Shown: positions 5,813 through 16,141, counted from the stretch's first letter. The stretch: 58,392 nt of DNA from Fibrobacter sp. (GCA_024398835.1 JAKSIK010000015.1:1-58392), one strand, 5' to 3'. A program made the numbers and translations. Notes: generated by a model from the letters alone, not told the origin.

Positions 5813-8800
5813 ATGGATTTTGGGCGATTTGGCAATACCTGGTGGGCAAAAAAATGGCTGGAGGCATTACTCTCCACAGCCAGCGAAGACGCCGTCACCC
5901 AAGGCATCCGCTTTGCGGAACGTGGCCAAGTCACCAGCATCGATATCGTAGATAACCGCGTCATCGCCGTAGTGAAAGGCCCCAACGGAGGCGCCCACAA
6001 CAACTATGTCGTATTCCCGAAATTCCCGCTGGAAAAATCCAGCATCTTCGTGAACCTCCTGAAGCAGCAGCCCGCCGAACTTCTAGCCCTAAAAAACGGC
6101 GCCATCAACCCTTCGCTGGAACTGATTCTCTCGAAAAGCGGGCTCAAGCTGTTCGATGGTCCCGAGGCTGTGAAGATGGGCTGTGATTGCCGCGACCCGC
6201 TGCCCTGCAAATATCTGGTGGCCACCTTCCTGAAAATCGCGGAACAAGCCAGCCAGAATCCATACGTGCTGTTCAAGATTCACGGGTTGGATTTGGAAAT
6301 CTACAAGGATTACAACCCCAGCGAATCCGCAGCAACCGCCGAACTGGACGCCCCCTCCGAAATTTCCATCGTGCGAACCTTGGGCGGTGCAAGCAAACTG
6401 TTGGAAGCCACAGCACCCACTTTTGACGACGACCGCAGCGACAGCCTTTTCCAGACAGACGGAGCAAGCAATGGTGCGGGCAATTCCTTCGACAGCTTTG
6501 AAAACCGCACGCCGCCCCAGCGCCTTCCGGAATTCAACTTCAGCGAATGGAAGGACTACTCCCGCATTCTCCCGGCCATGCTGCAAAACTTCCCGAAGTT
6601 CTGCCCCGCAGGCAATTTCCGCAAGAGCTTCGTGGACGAACTGGAGGCCTGTCGCAAATTCTTTGCCGACTACGAATCCTTCGAAGTTTTCGCCGAGCAC
6701 TTCCGCGCCTACAACGCCAAAACCTTCCTCATGGAAAACGAATGCCTCCGAGTTTTCCACAAGAGCGGCTGGCACTGGAATTTCGAGCAATCCAGCCAAG
6801 AAGCAGGCGCCCCCAACGGACGAAAAATCATCAAGAGCGACCTCACTGTACCAAACATCATGGGCGCCCTCTGCTGCCTCTCCGCAGGGAATTTCTCCTG
6901 GCACCACTACACCGTCCGCTACCTCCATTTGCTATTGCAAGTGGCCTTCCACCTGGTGCGCACAGGCGCCATCTACCCGCAAGTTTTCTGGACGCGGAAA
7001 GACACCGCCCAAATGCGCTGGCTCCCGGCAGAAATGCTCCCCGACATCCTCTCCATCGTCGCAGACCTGGAAGTCGCCGCCCCCAAAATGTTCGCCTGGA
7101 CCAGCAAAGAAGAGGAACACCTTGAACTGGCCGAACCCGCGGAACACCTGCTGAGCCTCTTCATCGGCCAACTCCTGCGATTCGCCCGCACCTACAAAGC
7201 CCCGCTGAAAACCAACCACGGCAACCTCCTGAGCTTTTTCTTCGACTGCATTTCCGGCAAACTCGCCAGCAGCGGACAATCCATTCCCGCAAAAATCCAG
7301 CAGTGGTTCTCCGTCTACAGCAGCCTGGATTTCAGGACCCAAATCCTCTTCAGTTGTTATGAATGCGGTGATGAGGTGGGGTTGGAAGTGTACGTACTCG
7401 CCGACCCAGGAACGCAAAATGCCAGCAGCGGCGCTCAAACCGCCGGCCAAAACCGCACGCCTCTCGCGGAGCTTTTCGAGAATAACGACTCTCGCCTCCT
7501 CTCCATTCTAAACGTCTTGAATGGCGTCGCCGACAGTTTCAAGCCGATGAACGCCTACCTCAGCCGCCGCGCCAGTTCCCCCATTCTCATGAAGGGCAGT
7601 GTCCTTCTGGACTTTTTGCAGGATTGCCTCAAAAAGCTGGAAATCTTTGGCATCCAGACGGAAATCCCAAAAAATCTGCTGAACATCGGGAAGCCCAAGC
7701 CCAACATGCGCATTCAGGGCAGCATCAGTTTCGGGGCATTTTCCGCAAACGATCTTCTGGATTTTGATTGGGAAGTTGCCATCGGGAACGAGCATCTTTC
7801 CGCCGAAGAATTCCTCGCCCTCGCAGAACAAGCCGACGGTCTTCTAAAATACAAGTCCGAATACGTGCAGGTGACGGAAGAGGATTTGCAGAATCTCCGC
7901 GACCGCATTGAAGGGAAAACCGCCCGTGACGAAGTTTCGAGCAAAGACGACGCCGACGCGGTCTCGACCCGCGATGGCGACGCAACGGCCCAAAACAGAG
8001 ATGCGGCCAACGCCAGCGACAGCAACACATCCGAACCAGAATTCACCCAGGCAAAACTTCTGCAGGCCTGCTTCACCGGCGAATGCGACAACATTCCCAT
8101 CGAGCTCACCTCGGAAACCAAAGCCCAAATCGATGCCTGGCGCGCGGAAACAGAAGTCGCACTGCCCGAAAATCTGACGGCCTCACTCCGCCCCTATCAA
8201 ATCAGGGGCTATTCCTGGATGTACAAGAATCTGGAAATCGGCTTTGGATGCATTCTCGCCGACGACATGGGCCTCGGCAAAACCCTCCAAGTCATCACCT
8301 TCCTCCAAAAAATGCGGGAAGAGGGAAAGTTCGTCCAAAAGAAGGCGCTGGTTGTCATGCCCGCAGGTCTTCTCTGCAACTGGCAGGTGGAAATCCAGAA
8401 ATTCGCGCCGGGTCTCACCTTCTCCGCATACCATGGCGGCAGCCGGAATCTGGATAAATTCAACACCGACATTCTCCTCACCACCTACGCCACCTTCCGT
8501 CGGGATTACGACGAACTAAAGGAAAGAGAATGGCAGGTCATCGTCATCGACGAAGCACAGAACATCAAGAATGCGGATAGCGAACAAAGTAAACTTTTGC
8601 GGGCCATGCAGGCGCCCATGAAAATCGCCATGAGCGGCACCCCTGTGGAAAATCGCCTCATGGAATTCTGGACCATCATGGATTTCTGCAACCGCGGCTT
8701 CCTCCCAAGCCCTACGGAATTTCGGGAGAAGTTCGAAACGCCCATCCAGAAAAACAACGACGCAAGAGCCGCAGAAACTTTCCGGAAGATTACAGCTCCC

Positions 8801-9667
8801 TTCATGCTGCGCCGCCTCAAAACGGACAAGAACATCATCAGCGATTTGCCGGATAAAATCATCCAGGATGAATATGCGGAACTCACCAAATCCCAGGCGG
8901 CACTTTATAAGCGCACTCTGGACCGCTTCATCGCCCAGCTAGAAGAAGAAAAAGAATTGAGCGAACTGGCCCACGATAGTCACGCCCTCTTCAAACGGAA
9001 AGGCATCATCCTCCAAATGATTCTCGCCCTGAAGCAAATCTGCAACCATCCCAAAACATTCCTCAAAGGCGCGGGCGGCACCATGCCCGCAAGCGGCACT
9101 ATGCCCGCAAATGGCGTAGCCTCTGTAGAGGATTCCGGCAAACTCCAGATGCTCCTTTCGCTACTCACCTCCATCCAGGAGCAAGGCGAAAAAACTCTCA
9201 TCTTCACGCAGTTCGCCGAGATGGGAGAACTGCTGAAAGAAACCATTGAAAAGGAACTGGGACTTTCCGCCCACTTCTATCATGGCGGCTGCACACAAAC
9301 ACAACGCAATTTCATGGTGAAGGATTTCCAGGAAAATTCCGATTCCAAGATTCTCATTCTCTCCCTGAAAGCGGGCGGCACCGGCCTCAACCTCACCGCC
9401 GCAAGCCAGGTGATTCATTACGATTTGTGGTGGAACCCCGCCATCGAAGCCCAGGCAACCGATCGCGCCTTCCGCATCGGGCAAACCCGCAACGTTCAAG
9501 TCCACCGCTTCATCACCAAGGGCACCTTCGAAGAGAAAATCAACGCCCTGCTGGAAAAGAAGCGGGCCATCTCCGAAATGACCGTCAGCGCCGGCGAAAC
9601 CTGGCTTACCGACCTGGACGACAAGGCTCTCGGCGAAGTCTTCGGGCTAGACAACAGCCTGCTGTAG
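5813..9667 (+). CDS. SNF2-family helicase with N-terminal SWIM-like domain
   Basis: 1284 residues. Residues near 120 hold GCDCRDPLPCKYLVATFL, a SWIM zinc-finger pattern (CxC...CxH) in which the final His is replaced by Tyr. The C-terminal 450 residues are a complete SNF2 ATPase: Walker A DDMGLGKT (about 819), DEAQ box VIVIDEAQNIKN (about 912), MSGTPVENRLMEFW, and helicase-C motifs AGGTGLNLTAA and ATDRAFRIGQT. Such proteins move along DNA, remodelling bound proteins or acting in repair; the precise role in bacteria is poorly defined. The start at 5813 follows the TATATT box; the frame is open upstream. Confidence 0.85.
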   Translation: MDFGRFGNTWWAKKWLEALLSTASEDAVTQGIRFAERGQVTSIDIVDNRVIAVVKGPNGGAHNNYVVFPKFPLEKSSIFVNLLKQQPAELLALKNGAINPSLELILSKSGLKLFDGPEAVKMGCDCRDPLPCKYLVATFLKIAEQASQNPYVLFKIHGLDLEIYKDYNPSESAATAELDAPSEISIVRTLGGASKLLEATAPTFDDDRSDSLFQTDGASNGAGNSFDSFENRTPPQRLPEFNFSEWKDYSRILPAMLQNFPKFCPAGNFRKSFVDELEACRKFFADYESFEVFAEHFRAYNAKTFLMENECLRVFHKSGWHWNFEQSSQEAGAPNGRKIIKSDLTVPNIMGALCCLSAGNFSWHHYTVRYLHLLLQVAFHLVRTGAIYPQVFWTRKDTAQMRWLPAEMLPDILSIVADLEVAAPKMFAWTSKEEEHLELAEPAEHLLSLFIGQLLRFARTYKAPLKTNHGNLLSFFFDCISGKLASSGQSIPAKIQQWFSVYSSLDFRTQILFSCYECGDEVGLEVYVLADPGTQNASSGAQTAGQNRTPLAELFENNDSRLLSILNVLNGVADSFKPMNAYLSRRASSPILMKGSVLLDFLQDCLKKLEIFGIQTEIPKNLLNIGKPKPNMRIQGSISFGAFSANDLLDFDWEVAIGNEHLSAEEFLALAEQADGLLKYKSEYVQVTEEDLQNLRDRIEGKTARDEVSSKDDADAVSTRDGDATAQNRDAANASDSNTSEPEFTQAKLLQACFTGECDNIPIELTSETKAQIDAWRAETEVALPENLTASLRPYQIRGYSWMYKNLEIGFGCILADDMGLGKTLQVITFLQKMREEGKFVQKKALVVMPAGLLCNWQVEIQKFAPGLTFSAYHGGSRNLDKFNTDILLTTYATFRRDYDELKEREWQVIVIDEAQNIKNADSEQSKLLRAMQAPMKIAMSGTPVENRLMEFWTIMDFCNRGFLPSPTEFREKFETPIQKNNDARAAETFRKITAPFMLRRLKTDKNIISDLPDKIIQDEYAELTKSQAALYKRTLDRFIAQLEEEKELSELAHDSHALFKRKGIILQMILALKQICNHPKTFLKGAGGTMPASGTMPANGVASVEDSGKLQMLLSLLTSIQEQGEKTLIFTQFAEMGELLKETIEKELGLSAHFYHGGCTQTQRNFMVKDFQENSDSKILILSLKAGGTGLNLTAASQVIHYDLWWNPAIEAQATDRAFRIGQTRNVQVHRFITKGTFEEKINALLEKKRAISEMTVSAGETWLTDLDDKALGEVFGLDNSLL

Positions 9668-9687
9668 ACATTTCAATCCCAATTTCT

Positions 9688-9693
9688 TATATT
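9688..9693 (+). promoter_or_regulatory. TATATT -10 box, 7 bases before an ATG
   Basis: Precedes the FISUMP lipoprotein start at 9701; predicts a leaderless or near-leaderless mRNA. Confidence 0.5.
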
Positions 9694-9700
9694 AGAAGGT

Positions 9701-10972
9701 ATGAGAATTTGTATAGAACTCAAAGCATCCATTCTTCTTTGCGCAGCAGCCGCAGTTTTATTTGGCTGCGGCAACGATGACTCCAGCACTTCCGCACCCA
9801 TCCCCCACATGGGTCGCTGTCTTGAAGAATACAAGATTTCCGAAGACGCGGCATGGTCCTCAGACCTTTCTGACAGCAGTTTTGTCAAACAAATTATTTG
9901 CGAACACACTAAAAGCTTTTTAGGGAATACAAGTCATGATTTAAAATGCCTTGGCATTGACTACAACTCCTCAAAAAAACGTTATGACATTACACTCCAG
10001 GATGATGGAAACCTGAAACATGTCTACACCGTCTTTAAGGGATGTTCCTTCAAACTCGGGACTGAAGCCGATTTTCAATCCTCCATTTCCGATATGGGGA
10101 CATGGAGTCTAGATGATTGTCTGTGTAAAGAAAAAGATGGAAGTATCTATTACCGCGAAGCCGATCACGCATTGGACGGCGATGTCGATGATCCCGTAAA
10201 ACAATCTTCCAGCAGTATAAAACCGCTTGAAGATTCGAGTTCTTCCAATAATTCTGTCGAAAAGAAATCGTCTAGTTCCAGCAAAACAGCGGCAAAAGAA
10301 GTTACTACAGAATATCTAAACCAGGACATGTTTGCCAAAGGAAAATACGGCGATCTTCTGGATACCCGTGACAACCAGTTGTATAGAACCATCAAAATTG
10401 GCACGCAGAATTGGATGGCGCAGGACTTGAACTATATACCTGAAGAAAATGAAATCGATGGAGTTTTTAAAAGTCGCTGCAATCTAGACAATCCCGACAA
10501 CTGTGAAATCTACGGGCGCCTCTACACGTGGGCGGCTGCCATGAACCTAAACCTAATCTATAACGATGAAGACGCTAGCAGCCTAATAACCGCACCCCAT
10601 CGAGGCATTTGCCCCAAAGGTTGGCATATTCCGAGCAATGCCGACTTCGAGACACTGCGAAATTACGTCGTAACAACTACGGGAGACAATGAGGACCTGG
10701 CAACCTATTTGCGTTCTACCAAATTGTGGTCGGAAAGTGAAGCTGGCACCGATGATTTTGGATTTTCCATCATTCCCATGGGTAGCCACATCGGATATTT
10801 CCAACTCAAAGGCTACCAAGCCGATTTTTGGGCTGCCACCGAATCAGAGAGTGACGAGACTATCGCGTATCACTGGTACATTTCCAGAGATCACGAATCC
10901 TTCGAGCACGATGTGACCAGCTACGGGACAAAGGATTATTACTACGCCGTCCGCTGCGTAGAAAACGACTAA
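9701..10972 (+). CDS. FISUMP-domain lipoprotein
   Basis: 423 residues. Signal with lipobox LFGC at residues 20-23. Two serine-rich linkers (SSSSIKPLEDSSSSNN and KKSSSSSKT, about 165-195) separate an N-terminal region from the C-terminal Fibrobacter succinogenes major paralogous domain, seen as IGTQNWMAQDLNY, IYGRLYTWAAAM, GICPKGWHIPSNADFETL and a final AVRCVEND. The domain is widespread in surface proteins of this phylum; its function is unknown and adhesion or carbohydrate contact is only a guess. A second paralogue lies at 31641-32861. Confidence 0.85.
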   Translation: MRICIELKASILLCAAAAVLFGCGNDDSSTSAPIPHMGRCLEEYKISEDAAWSSDLSDSSFVKQIICEHTKSFLGNTSHDLKCLGIDYNSSKKRYDITLQDDGNLKHVYTVFKGCSFKLGTEADFQSSISDMGTWSLDDCLCKEKDGSIYYREADHALDGDVDDPVKQSSSSIKPLEDSSSSNNSVEKKSSSSSKTAAKEVTTEYLNQDMFAKGKYGDLLDTRDNQLYRTIKIGTQNWMAQDLNYIPEENEIDGVFKSRCNLDNPDNCEIYGRLYTWAAAMNLNLIYNDEDASSLITAPHRGICPKGWHIPSNADFETLRNYVVTTTGDNEDLATYLRSTKLWSESEAGTDDFGFSIIPMGSHIGYFQLKGYQADFWAATESESDETIAYHWYISRDHESFEHDVTSYGTKDYYYAVRCVEND

Positions 10973-11090
10973 CAGCCGTAAAAAAAACAGCTTTTTCCGC
11001 TTTTCAGCGCCCGGTTTCCCAAATTTTCCCGCAATTTACCCCCTTCCCGCCCTCAAAACCCGTTTTCATGTGCTAGATTTGCGGGCGAAA

Positions 11091-12224
11091 ATGGCTTGGA
11101 CCATTATCACATGGACGTCTATAGGGCTTCTTGCCCTATTCGGGCTCTTCTACTTGTGGCTAGAAGTGCGGTTTTATATTGCGCTCGGGAAAGTCCGGGA
11201 GGGCACCGCCGATGTAGAACCGCGACCCAAGGTCAGCATTCTCATCGCCGCAAAGGATGAGGGCGCCGGGATTCGGGCTACTCTGGATTCCGTTTTGGCC
11301 CAAGACTACTCCGGAGACTGGGAAATCTGGGTGGCGGACGACCGCAGTACCGACGAAACTCCCCAAATTCTGGCGGAATACGCCCAGAAACATCCCGAAA
11401 AGCTCCACGTTCTCACAATAAAAGAGATTCCCGAGGGAGTTAGCCCCAAAAAGAACGCCATCAGCAAGATGATTGAGGCCTGCAGCGGAGAAATTCTCTG
11501 CCTCACAGACGCAGACTGTATAGTCCAACCCAGCTGGGTAACGGGCATCGTCCGGGAGTTTGAGCCAGGCATAGAACTGGTGGCCGGGCACTCCTACATT
11601 CCCACCTCCAAAAAATCACCTATTATAATATGTATGCAGGCGGTGGAAACCCTCATCTACCGCGTAGCAGGGACCGCGGGCCTCGCCATGCACCTCCCCC
11701 TCACCAGCACGGGGAACAACCTGGCCTACCGCAAAAGTTTCTTCAACAGCGTGAATGGTTTCGAAAACGTCATCAAAATCCAATCCGGTGACGACGACCT
11801 GCTTATGCAAAAGCTGGCCACAGACCGCCCCGAAGCCATGCGCTACTGCATCACCCCGAACACCTTCGTCACCACCAACGGGAAGGAGACCCTGAAGGAA
11901 CTCTGGGAGCAGCGCAAACGCTGGGCCTCCAAGACCATCTATTATTCTCCAAAAATCGTCTTTGTGCTCTCCATGGTGTTCCTTTTCCTCACCATGCAGT
12001 GCGTCACCTACATTCTCGCTCCCTTCAGTTTCGAGGTGCTTTTGGCGGTAATCATCGCCTTTGCCCTCAAGTGCGCGGGGGATATGATTTTAATTGTTCG
12101 CGGGCTCAAGATTTTCAGGCAGGAGCACCTCCTCAAATGGTGCATTCCCGTAGAAATCCTGCACGCCCCCTTTACCGTGCTGGCCGTGCTTTTCGGCCTG
12201 TTCGGTCGTTTCAAGTGGAAGTAA
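11091..12224 (+). CDS. Membrane-bound family 2 glycosyltransferase
   Basis: About 377 residues. One N-terminal membrane helix, a GT-A domain with DDRSTDET, DADC (metal-binding DxD type) and QRKRWASK (the Q..RW motif of processive GT2 enzymes), and two or three C-terminal membrane helices. It transfers sugar from a nucleotide donor at the inner membrane, likely to a lipid or polysaccharide. The start at 11091 is preferred over a GTG at 11070 because a -10-like TAGATT (11074-11079) lies between. The stop is one base before the topoisomerase start. Confidence 0.8.
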   Translation: MAWTIITWTSIGLLALFGLFYLWLEVRFYIALGKVREGTADVEPRPKVSILIAAKDEGAGIRATLDSVLAQDYSGDWEIWVADDRSTDETPQILAEYAQKHPEKLHVLTIKEIPEGVSPKKNAISKMIEACSGEILCLTDADCIVQPSWVTGIVREFEPGIELVAGHSYIPTSKKSPIIICMQAVETLIYRVAGTAGLAMHLPLTSTGNNLAYRKSFFNSVNGFENVIKIQSGDDDLLMQKLATDRPEAMRYCITPNTFVTTNGKETLKELWEQRKRWASKTIYYSPKIVFVLSMVFLFLTMQCVTYILAPFSFEVLLAVIIAFALKCAGDMILIVRGLKIFRQEHLLKWCIPVEILHAPFTVLAVLFGLFGRFKWK

Positions 12225-12225
12225 A

Positions 12226-14649
12226 ATGAAAACTCTTATTATTGCAGAAAAACCCAGTGTTGCCGCCGATTTGGTGAAAGTCCTTGGAAGCAAGAATTTC
12301 AAGAAAGGTACCGGCGTGTATGAAAGTGAAGACACCATCGTAAGCCATGCCGTTGGACACCTGGTGACCATTGCCGACCCCAAAGATATTGACGAACGCT
12401 ACAAGGCCTGGGACATGAAGACTCTCCCCATGATTCCGGAGAAGTTCCCCCTGGTGGCAAGCCCCACTACAAAATCCCAGCTTTCCATCCTCTCCAAGCT
12501 CATCAAGCGGAAAGATGTGGACACCATCGTGAACGCCTGCGATGCGGGCCGCGAAGGTGAACTGATTTTCTTCTACATCCTGGACTACGTGCTCAAGGGC
12601 AAGTTCAAGGGCAAGACCTTCAAGCGACTCTGGATGCAGAGCATGACCCCCACCGCCATCAAGGAAGCCTTTGCGAACCTTCGCACCGACGAAGAGATGC
12701 AGAACCTGCGGGCCGCAGCCCTCTGCCGTTCCGAGGCGGATTGGTTGGTTGGCATGAATGGTAGCCGCGGTCTTACCGCCTACAACAGCTCCATGGGCGG
12801 CTTCCAGATCACTCCCTGCGGACGCGTGCAGACCCCGACACTCGCCATCATTGTGAAGCGGGAGGAAGAACGCCACCAGTTTGTGCCACAGCAGTTCTGG
12901 ACGGTCACCGCCGATTTCGAGAATAGCGGTAACACCTATCAGGGCAAGTGGTTCTCCGGCGAAGGCAAGGACCGCGTCAAGCAGATTTTTGACGAGAAAA
13001 AGGCCAAGGAAATTCTGAAGAAGTGCAAGGGGAAAAACGGTTCCATTCAGGAAACTACCGCCCCCAGCCAGCAGAAGTGCGGACAGCTCTACGACCTAAC
13101 CACACTCCAGCGCGAGGCCAACAACCGCTTCGGTTTCAGTGCGAAAACCACCCTCAGCATCGCCCAGAGCCTGTACGAGCATTACAAGGCCACCACCTAT
13201 CCTCGTACCGACAGTCGCTGCCTTCCGGAAGACTACATCGCGCCCGTGAAAGTAACTCTCGGAAAGATTACCGGCAGCCTCTCCAAGTTCGCGAAAGAGG
13301 TGCTGGACAACAACTGGGTGAAAAAGACGCCCAAGGTTTTTGACAACTCGAAGATTTCCGACCACTTCGCCATCATCCCTACAGGTGTCACGCCCAAGGG
13401 ACTGAGTGAAGCAGAAGAAAAAGTCTACACCATGATTTGCCAGCGCTTCATCGCCGTATTCTACCCGCCTGCGGAATACCTGAACACCACCCGAATCACC
13501 ACGGTTGAAAAGGAGACCTTCCTCACCGAAGGGAAGATCTTGGTGAAGCCCGGATTCAAGGCCGTCTACGGCAAGGATAGCGATGACGAATCCAACATCC
13601 CGCCAGTGAAGGGCACTGCCGCAAGGACTGCGGACATCGCCGCAGAAGAGGATTTCACCAAGCCTCCTGCCCACTACACCGAAAGCACGCTTCTTTCCAT
13701 GATGGAAAGTGCCGGCAAGTTGGTGGAAGACGACGAACTTCGCGACGCCATGAAGGAACGAGGCCTTGGAACGCCTGCCACCCGCGCCGCCATTATTGAA
13801 AAGCTGGTCAGCGACAAATATGTGGTCCGCGACGGAAAGGAAATGATTCCGACGGCAAAGGCCTTCGACCTCATCAAGGTTCTCTCCGCCATGAACTGCG
13901 AAGCCCTCACCAGCCCGGAACTCACCGGCGAATGGGAATACAAGATGGACCTCATTTCTCGCGGCAAGGAATCCCGCGAGAACTTCATGAAGGGCATTGT
14001 AGACATGACCCGCGCCATGGTGAAAAACATCAAGGGCTTCAAGGAAGAAAACACCGAGGGCGAAGCCAGTTTCAGCCCGGTGAATGGCAAGAAGGTTTTT
14101 GAAACCGTCAGCCGCTACAAGACGGAAGACGGAATCATCATCCGCAAGATTCTCGGCGGCAAGCATCTCAGCGAAGATGAAATCGTGGAACTTCTCACCA
14201 AGCGGAAAATCGGCCCCCTCACAGGGTTCCGCAGCAAGAAGGGCGCAGAATTTTCTGCAGTGCTTACCATCAACGCCCAAAATAAGGTGGAGTTCGTCTT
14301 TGAAGAAAAGCCGGAGGAAATCGAGGTGGGCGCCAAAGTGGGCGAATCTCCTGTAGATGGCACCGCCGTATTTGAAACCCTTACCGGATACGTCTCCCAG
14401 AGCTACATCGATAAGCAGCCCAGCGGAATCTCCCTCCCAAAAATCCTCTGCGGCAAGGAACTCCCTCTGGAAGCCATCCAGAAGATGCTAGCCGGACAGA
14501 AGACGGAACTCATCAAGGGCTTCCGCAGCAAATCCCACCGGCTATTTGACGCCTACATCTACCTGGAGAAGGGCAAAATAAAATTTGAATTCCCGCCCAG
14601 AGACTTCACCAAGCGCCGTTTTGTGAAGAAAGCTAAAAGCGAGGGTTAA
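12226..14649 (+). CDS. topB: DNA topoisomerase III (type IA)
   Basis: 807 residues. N-terminal Toprim domain (MKTLIIAEKPSVAADLV, acidic cluster NACDAGREGEL), active-site tyrosine in TTYPRTDSRCLPEDY, and two copies of the C-terminal repeat ending in GFRSKKGAEF and GFRSKSHRLF. It relaxes or decatenates DNA by single-strand passage. Two Cys-poor C-terminal repeats replace the zinc fingers seen in TopA. The start directly follows the glycosyltransferase stop (TAAAATG), so translation is probably coupled. Confidence 0.9.
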   Translation: MKTLIIAEKPSVAADLVKVLGSKNFKKGTGVYESEDTIVSHAVGHLVTIADPKDIDERYKAWDMKTLPMIPEKFPLVASPTTKSQLSILSKLIKRKDVDTIVNACDAGREGELIFFYILDYVLKGKFKGKTFKRLWMQSMTPTAIKEAFANLRTDEEMQNLRAAALCRSEADWLVGMNGSRGLTAYNSSMGGFQITPCGRVQTPTLAIIVKREEERHQFVPQQFWTVTADFENSGNTYQGKWFSGEGKDRVKQIFDEKKAKEILKKCKGKNGSIQETTAPSQQKCGQLYDLTTLQREANNRFGFSAKTTLSIAQSLYEHYKATTYPRTDSRCLPEDYIAPVKVTLGKITGSLSKFAKEVLDNNWVKKTPKVFDNSKISDHFAIIPTGVTPKGLSEAEEKVYTMICQRFIAVFYPPAEYLNTTRITTVEKETFLTEGKILVKPGFKAVYGKDSDDESNIPPVKGTAARTADIAAEEDFTKPPAHYTESTLLSMMESAGKLVEDDELRDAMKERGLGTPATRAAIIEKLVSDKYVVRDGKEMIPTAKAFDLIKVLSAMNCEALTSPELTGEWEYKMDLISRGKESRENFMKGIVDMTRAMVKNIKGFKEENTEGEASFSPVNGKKVFETVSRYKTEDGIIIRKILGGKHLSEDEIVELLTKRKIGPLTGFRSKKGAEFSAVLTINAQNKVEFVFEEKPEEIEVGAKVGESPVDGTAVFETLTGYVSQSYIDKQPSGISLPKILCGKELPLEAIQKMLAGQKTELIKGFRSKSHRLFDAYIYLEKGKIKFEFPPRDFTKRRFVKKAKSEG

Positions 14650-14655
14650 CAAAGG

Positions 14656-14792
14656 GACGTCATTACAAGCAAGAAATAGTAGACGCATTGCAGACAAGGC
14701 AACCAAACATAGGATAACATCATTGCGAGCAAGGCTACCAAGCATAGGATAACGTCATTGCGAGGAGTGCGAAGCACGACGTGGCAATCTAA
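14656..14792. repeat. REP-like repeats (three units)
   Basis: The core ACGTCATTGCGAG recurs: a degenerate copy from 14656, one at 14715-14750 and one at 14751-14792, the last ending with GTGGCAATCT and containing the small hairpin GTGC-GAA-GCAC. Related sequence occurs at 27096-27132 and 56394-56426. Short palindromic intergenic repeats of this kind are dispersed in many genomes. Confidence 0.65.
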
Positions 14793-14810
14793 AGAAGTAA
14801 GAACCGGCAA

Positions 14811-16061
14811 ATGAAAAACAAACTCTTCACATTATGTTTTTCCATAGCGCTTCTTTGCGCAGTTTTTGCCGGTGCCGACGAAGTTTCCACGTCTGAGGTA
14901 ACTGCAGCGGAAAACAGCGCCGCGCCCGAGGCATCTACCGCGGTGCCCGAGGCATCTGCCGCCAGTACAACCGTCGACACAGCTGCCACAACGGACACAG
15001 CAGCAATCGACAGCACGCCCTATGGCCTCCCCAAAGAACTGCTCCCGCTGTGGGATTCCCTCACCATCAAACAAAAAGCCGCCCAGATGGTGATGGTCTA
15101 CTTCTCTCCCGCAAAATTCCTCATCGAAAATGAATTCGGCGCCGTCCTCGTCATGAAAAATCACTTGAAGGATGTAGATTCCTTCAAAGAAAAGCTTCAG
15201 GCCGCCAACGACGGGCTCCGCATTCCACTTCTTGTCGCAACAGACCAAGAAGGCGGTCGCGTAAACCGTCTCGGACATATATCTGAACAATGGAAAGATG
15301 CTCCCAGCGCAAAAGAAATGCGTGAAATGCCAGACGACTCCATCGCAAAAATTGCCAAAAGCATCGGTGCTGAACTGCACGCCCTCGGCATCAATCTGAA
15401 TCTGGCACCAGTCCTTGACCCCGCCAAAGATCACCGCGGCAAAAATTCCTTCATCGAAGAAAGCAAGCGCTCCTGGGATAAAGACAGCACCAGCGTAGAA
15501 AAAGTCCGCGCCTTCGTGAAGGGTATGCGAGAAAGCGGAGTCTCCTGCGTTTCAAAGCACTTTCCGGGCTATGATTCCTGGACCAACAGCGACCATCAAA
15601 TCGCCATCAGTTCCAGCCCAAAAAAGAAGATGACAGAAAACTACCACTTCTTCCTAAATCTCGCCGAAGACATTCCCGTCACCATGATGAGCAGCGTGCG
15701 TTTTGTCCGCGTTTCCAGCCGGCCCGCAGTATTCGAGCCTAAAATTGTACGCATGGCCCGAAAGATGTCTCCTGACATGGTGATTCTCACCGACGACCTG
15801 TGGGGCGTTTCCCTGCGCGCCTGGATTAGCGGTACCGAGCGCGTCACCAGCAAAAACTATCCTCGTCGCGATTTCCGCAAGCTCATTCTCACCGCCCTCA
15901 ATGCCGGGAACGACATGTTCATGATTACCTATCCTGCCAAAGCAGTAGAGATGGTGAAATACTTGGAACAACTGGCCAAGAACGAGAAATACAAGACCCG
16001 CATTGAAGAATCCGCCGCCCGCATTCTCAAACTGAAATATAAAGCCGGTCTGCTTCAGTAA
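14811..16061 (+). CDS. Exported glycoside hydrolase family 3 protein (NagZ-like)
   Basis: 416 residues. Signal peptide (MKNKLFTLCFSIALLCAVFA), then an Ala/Thr/Glu-rich linker to about residue 65, then a GH3 barrel: LLVATDQEGGRVNRL, GINLNLAPVLDP, KHFPGYDSW and VILTDDLWG, the last holding the presumed nucleophile Asp. NagZ enzymes have KHFPGHG; here the His is replaced by Tyr, so substrate or mechanism may differ. Likely periplasmic or secreted, hydrolysing beta-linked glycosides such as peptidoglycan GlcNAc or plant sugars. Confidence 0.8.
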   Translation: MKNKLFTLCFSIALLCAVFAGADEVSTSEVTAAENSAAPEASTAVPEASAASTTVDTAATTDTAAIDSTPYGLPKELLPLWDSLTIKQKAAQMVMVYFSPAKFLIENEFGAVLVMKNHLKDVDSFKEKLQAANDGLRIPLLVATDQEGGRVNRLGHISEQWKDAPSAKEMREMPDDSIAKIAKSIGAELHALGINLNLAPVLDPAKDHRGKNSFIEESKRSWDKDSTSVEKVRAFVKGMRESGVSCVSKHFPGYDSWTNSDHQIAISSSPKKKMTENYHFFLNLAEDIPVTMMSSVRFVRVSSRPAVFEPKIVRMARKMSPDMVILTDDLWGVSLRAWISGTERVTSKNYPRRDFRKLILTALNAGNDMFMITYPAKAVEMVKYLEQLAKNEKYKTRIEESAARILKLKYKAGLLQ

Positions 16062-16073
16062 GAGCACCACCAA

Positions 16074-16139
16074 CAGCAATAGTCGCGACATTTTTTGCGC
16101 GGTCATCAGCAATAGCCGCGACGTCCATTACGCCCGCAG
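16074..16139. repeat. Two tandem 33-bp units
   Basis: CAGCAATAGTCGCGACAT begins unit 1 (16074) and a near-identical sequence begins unit 2 (16107), between two convergent genes. It may serve as a spacer or weak terminator. Confidence 0.45.
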
Positions 16140-16141
16140 AC

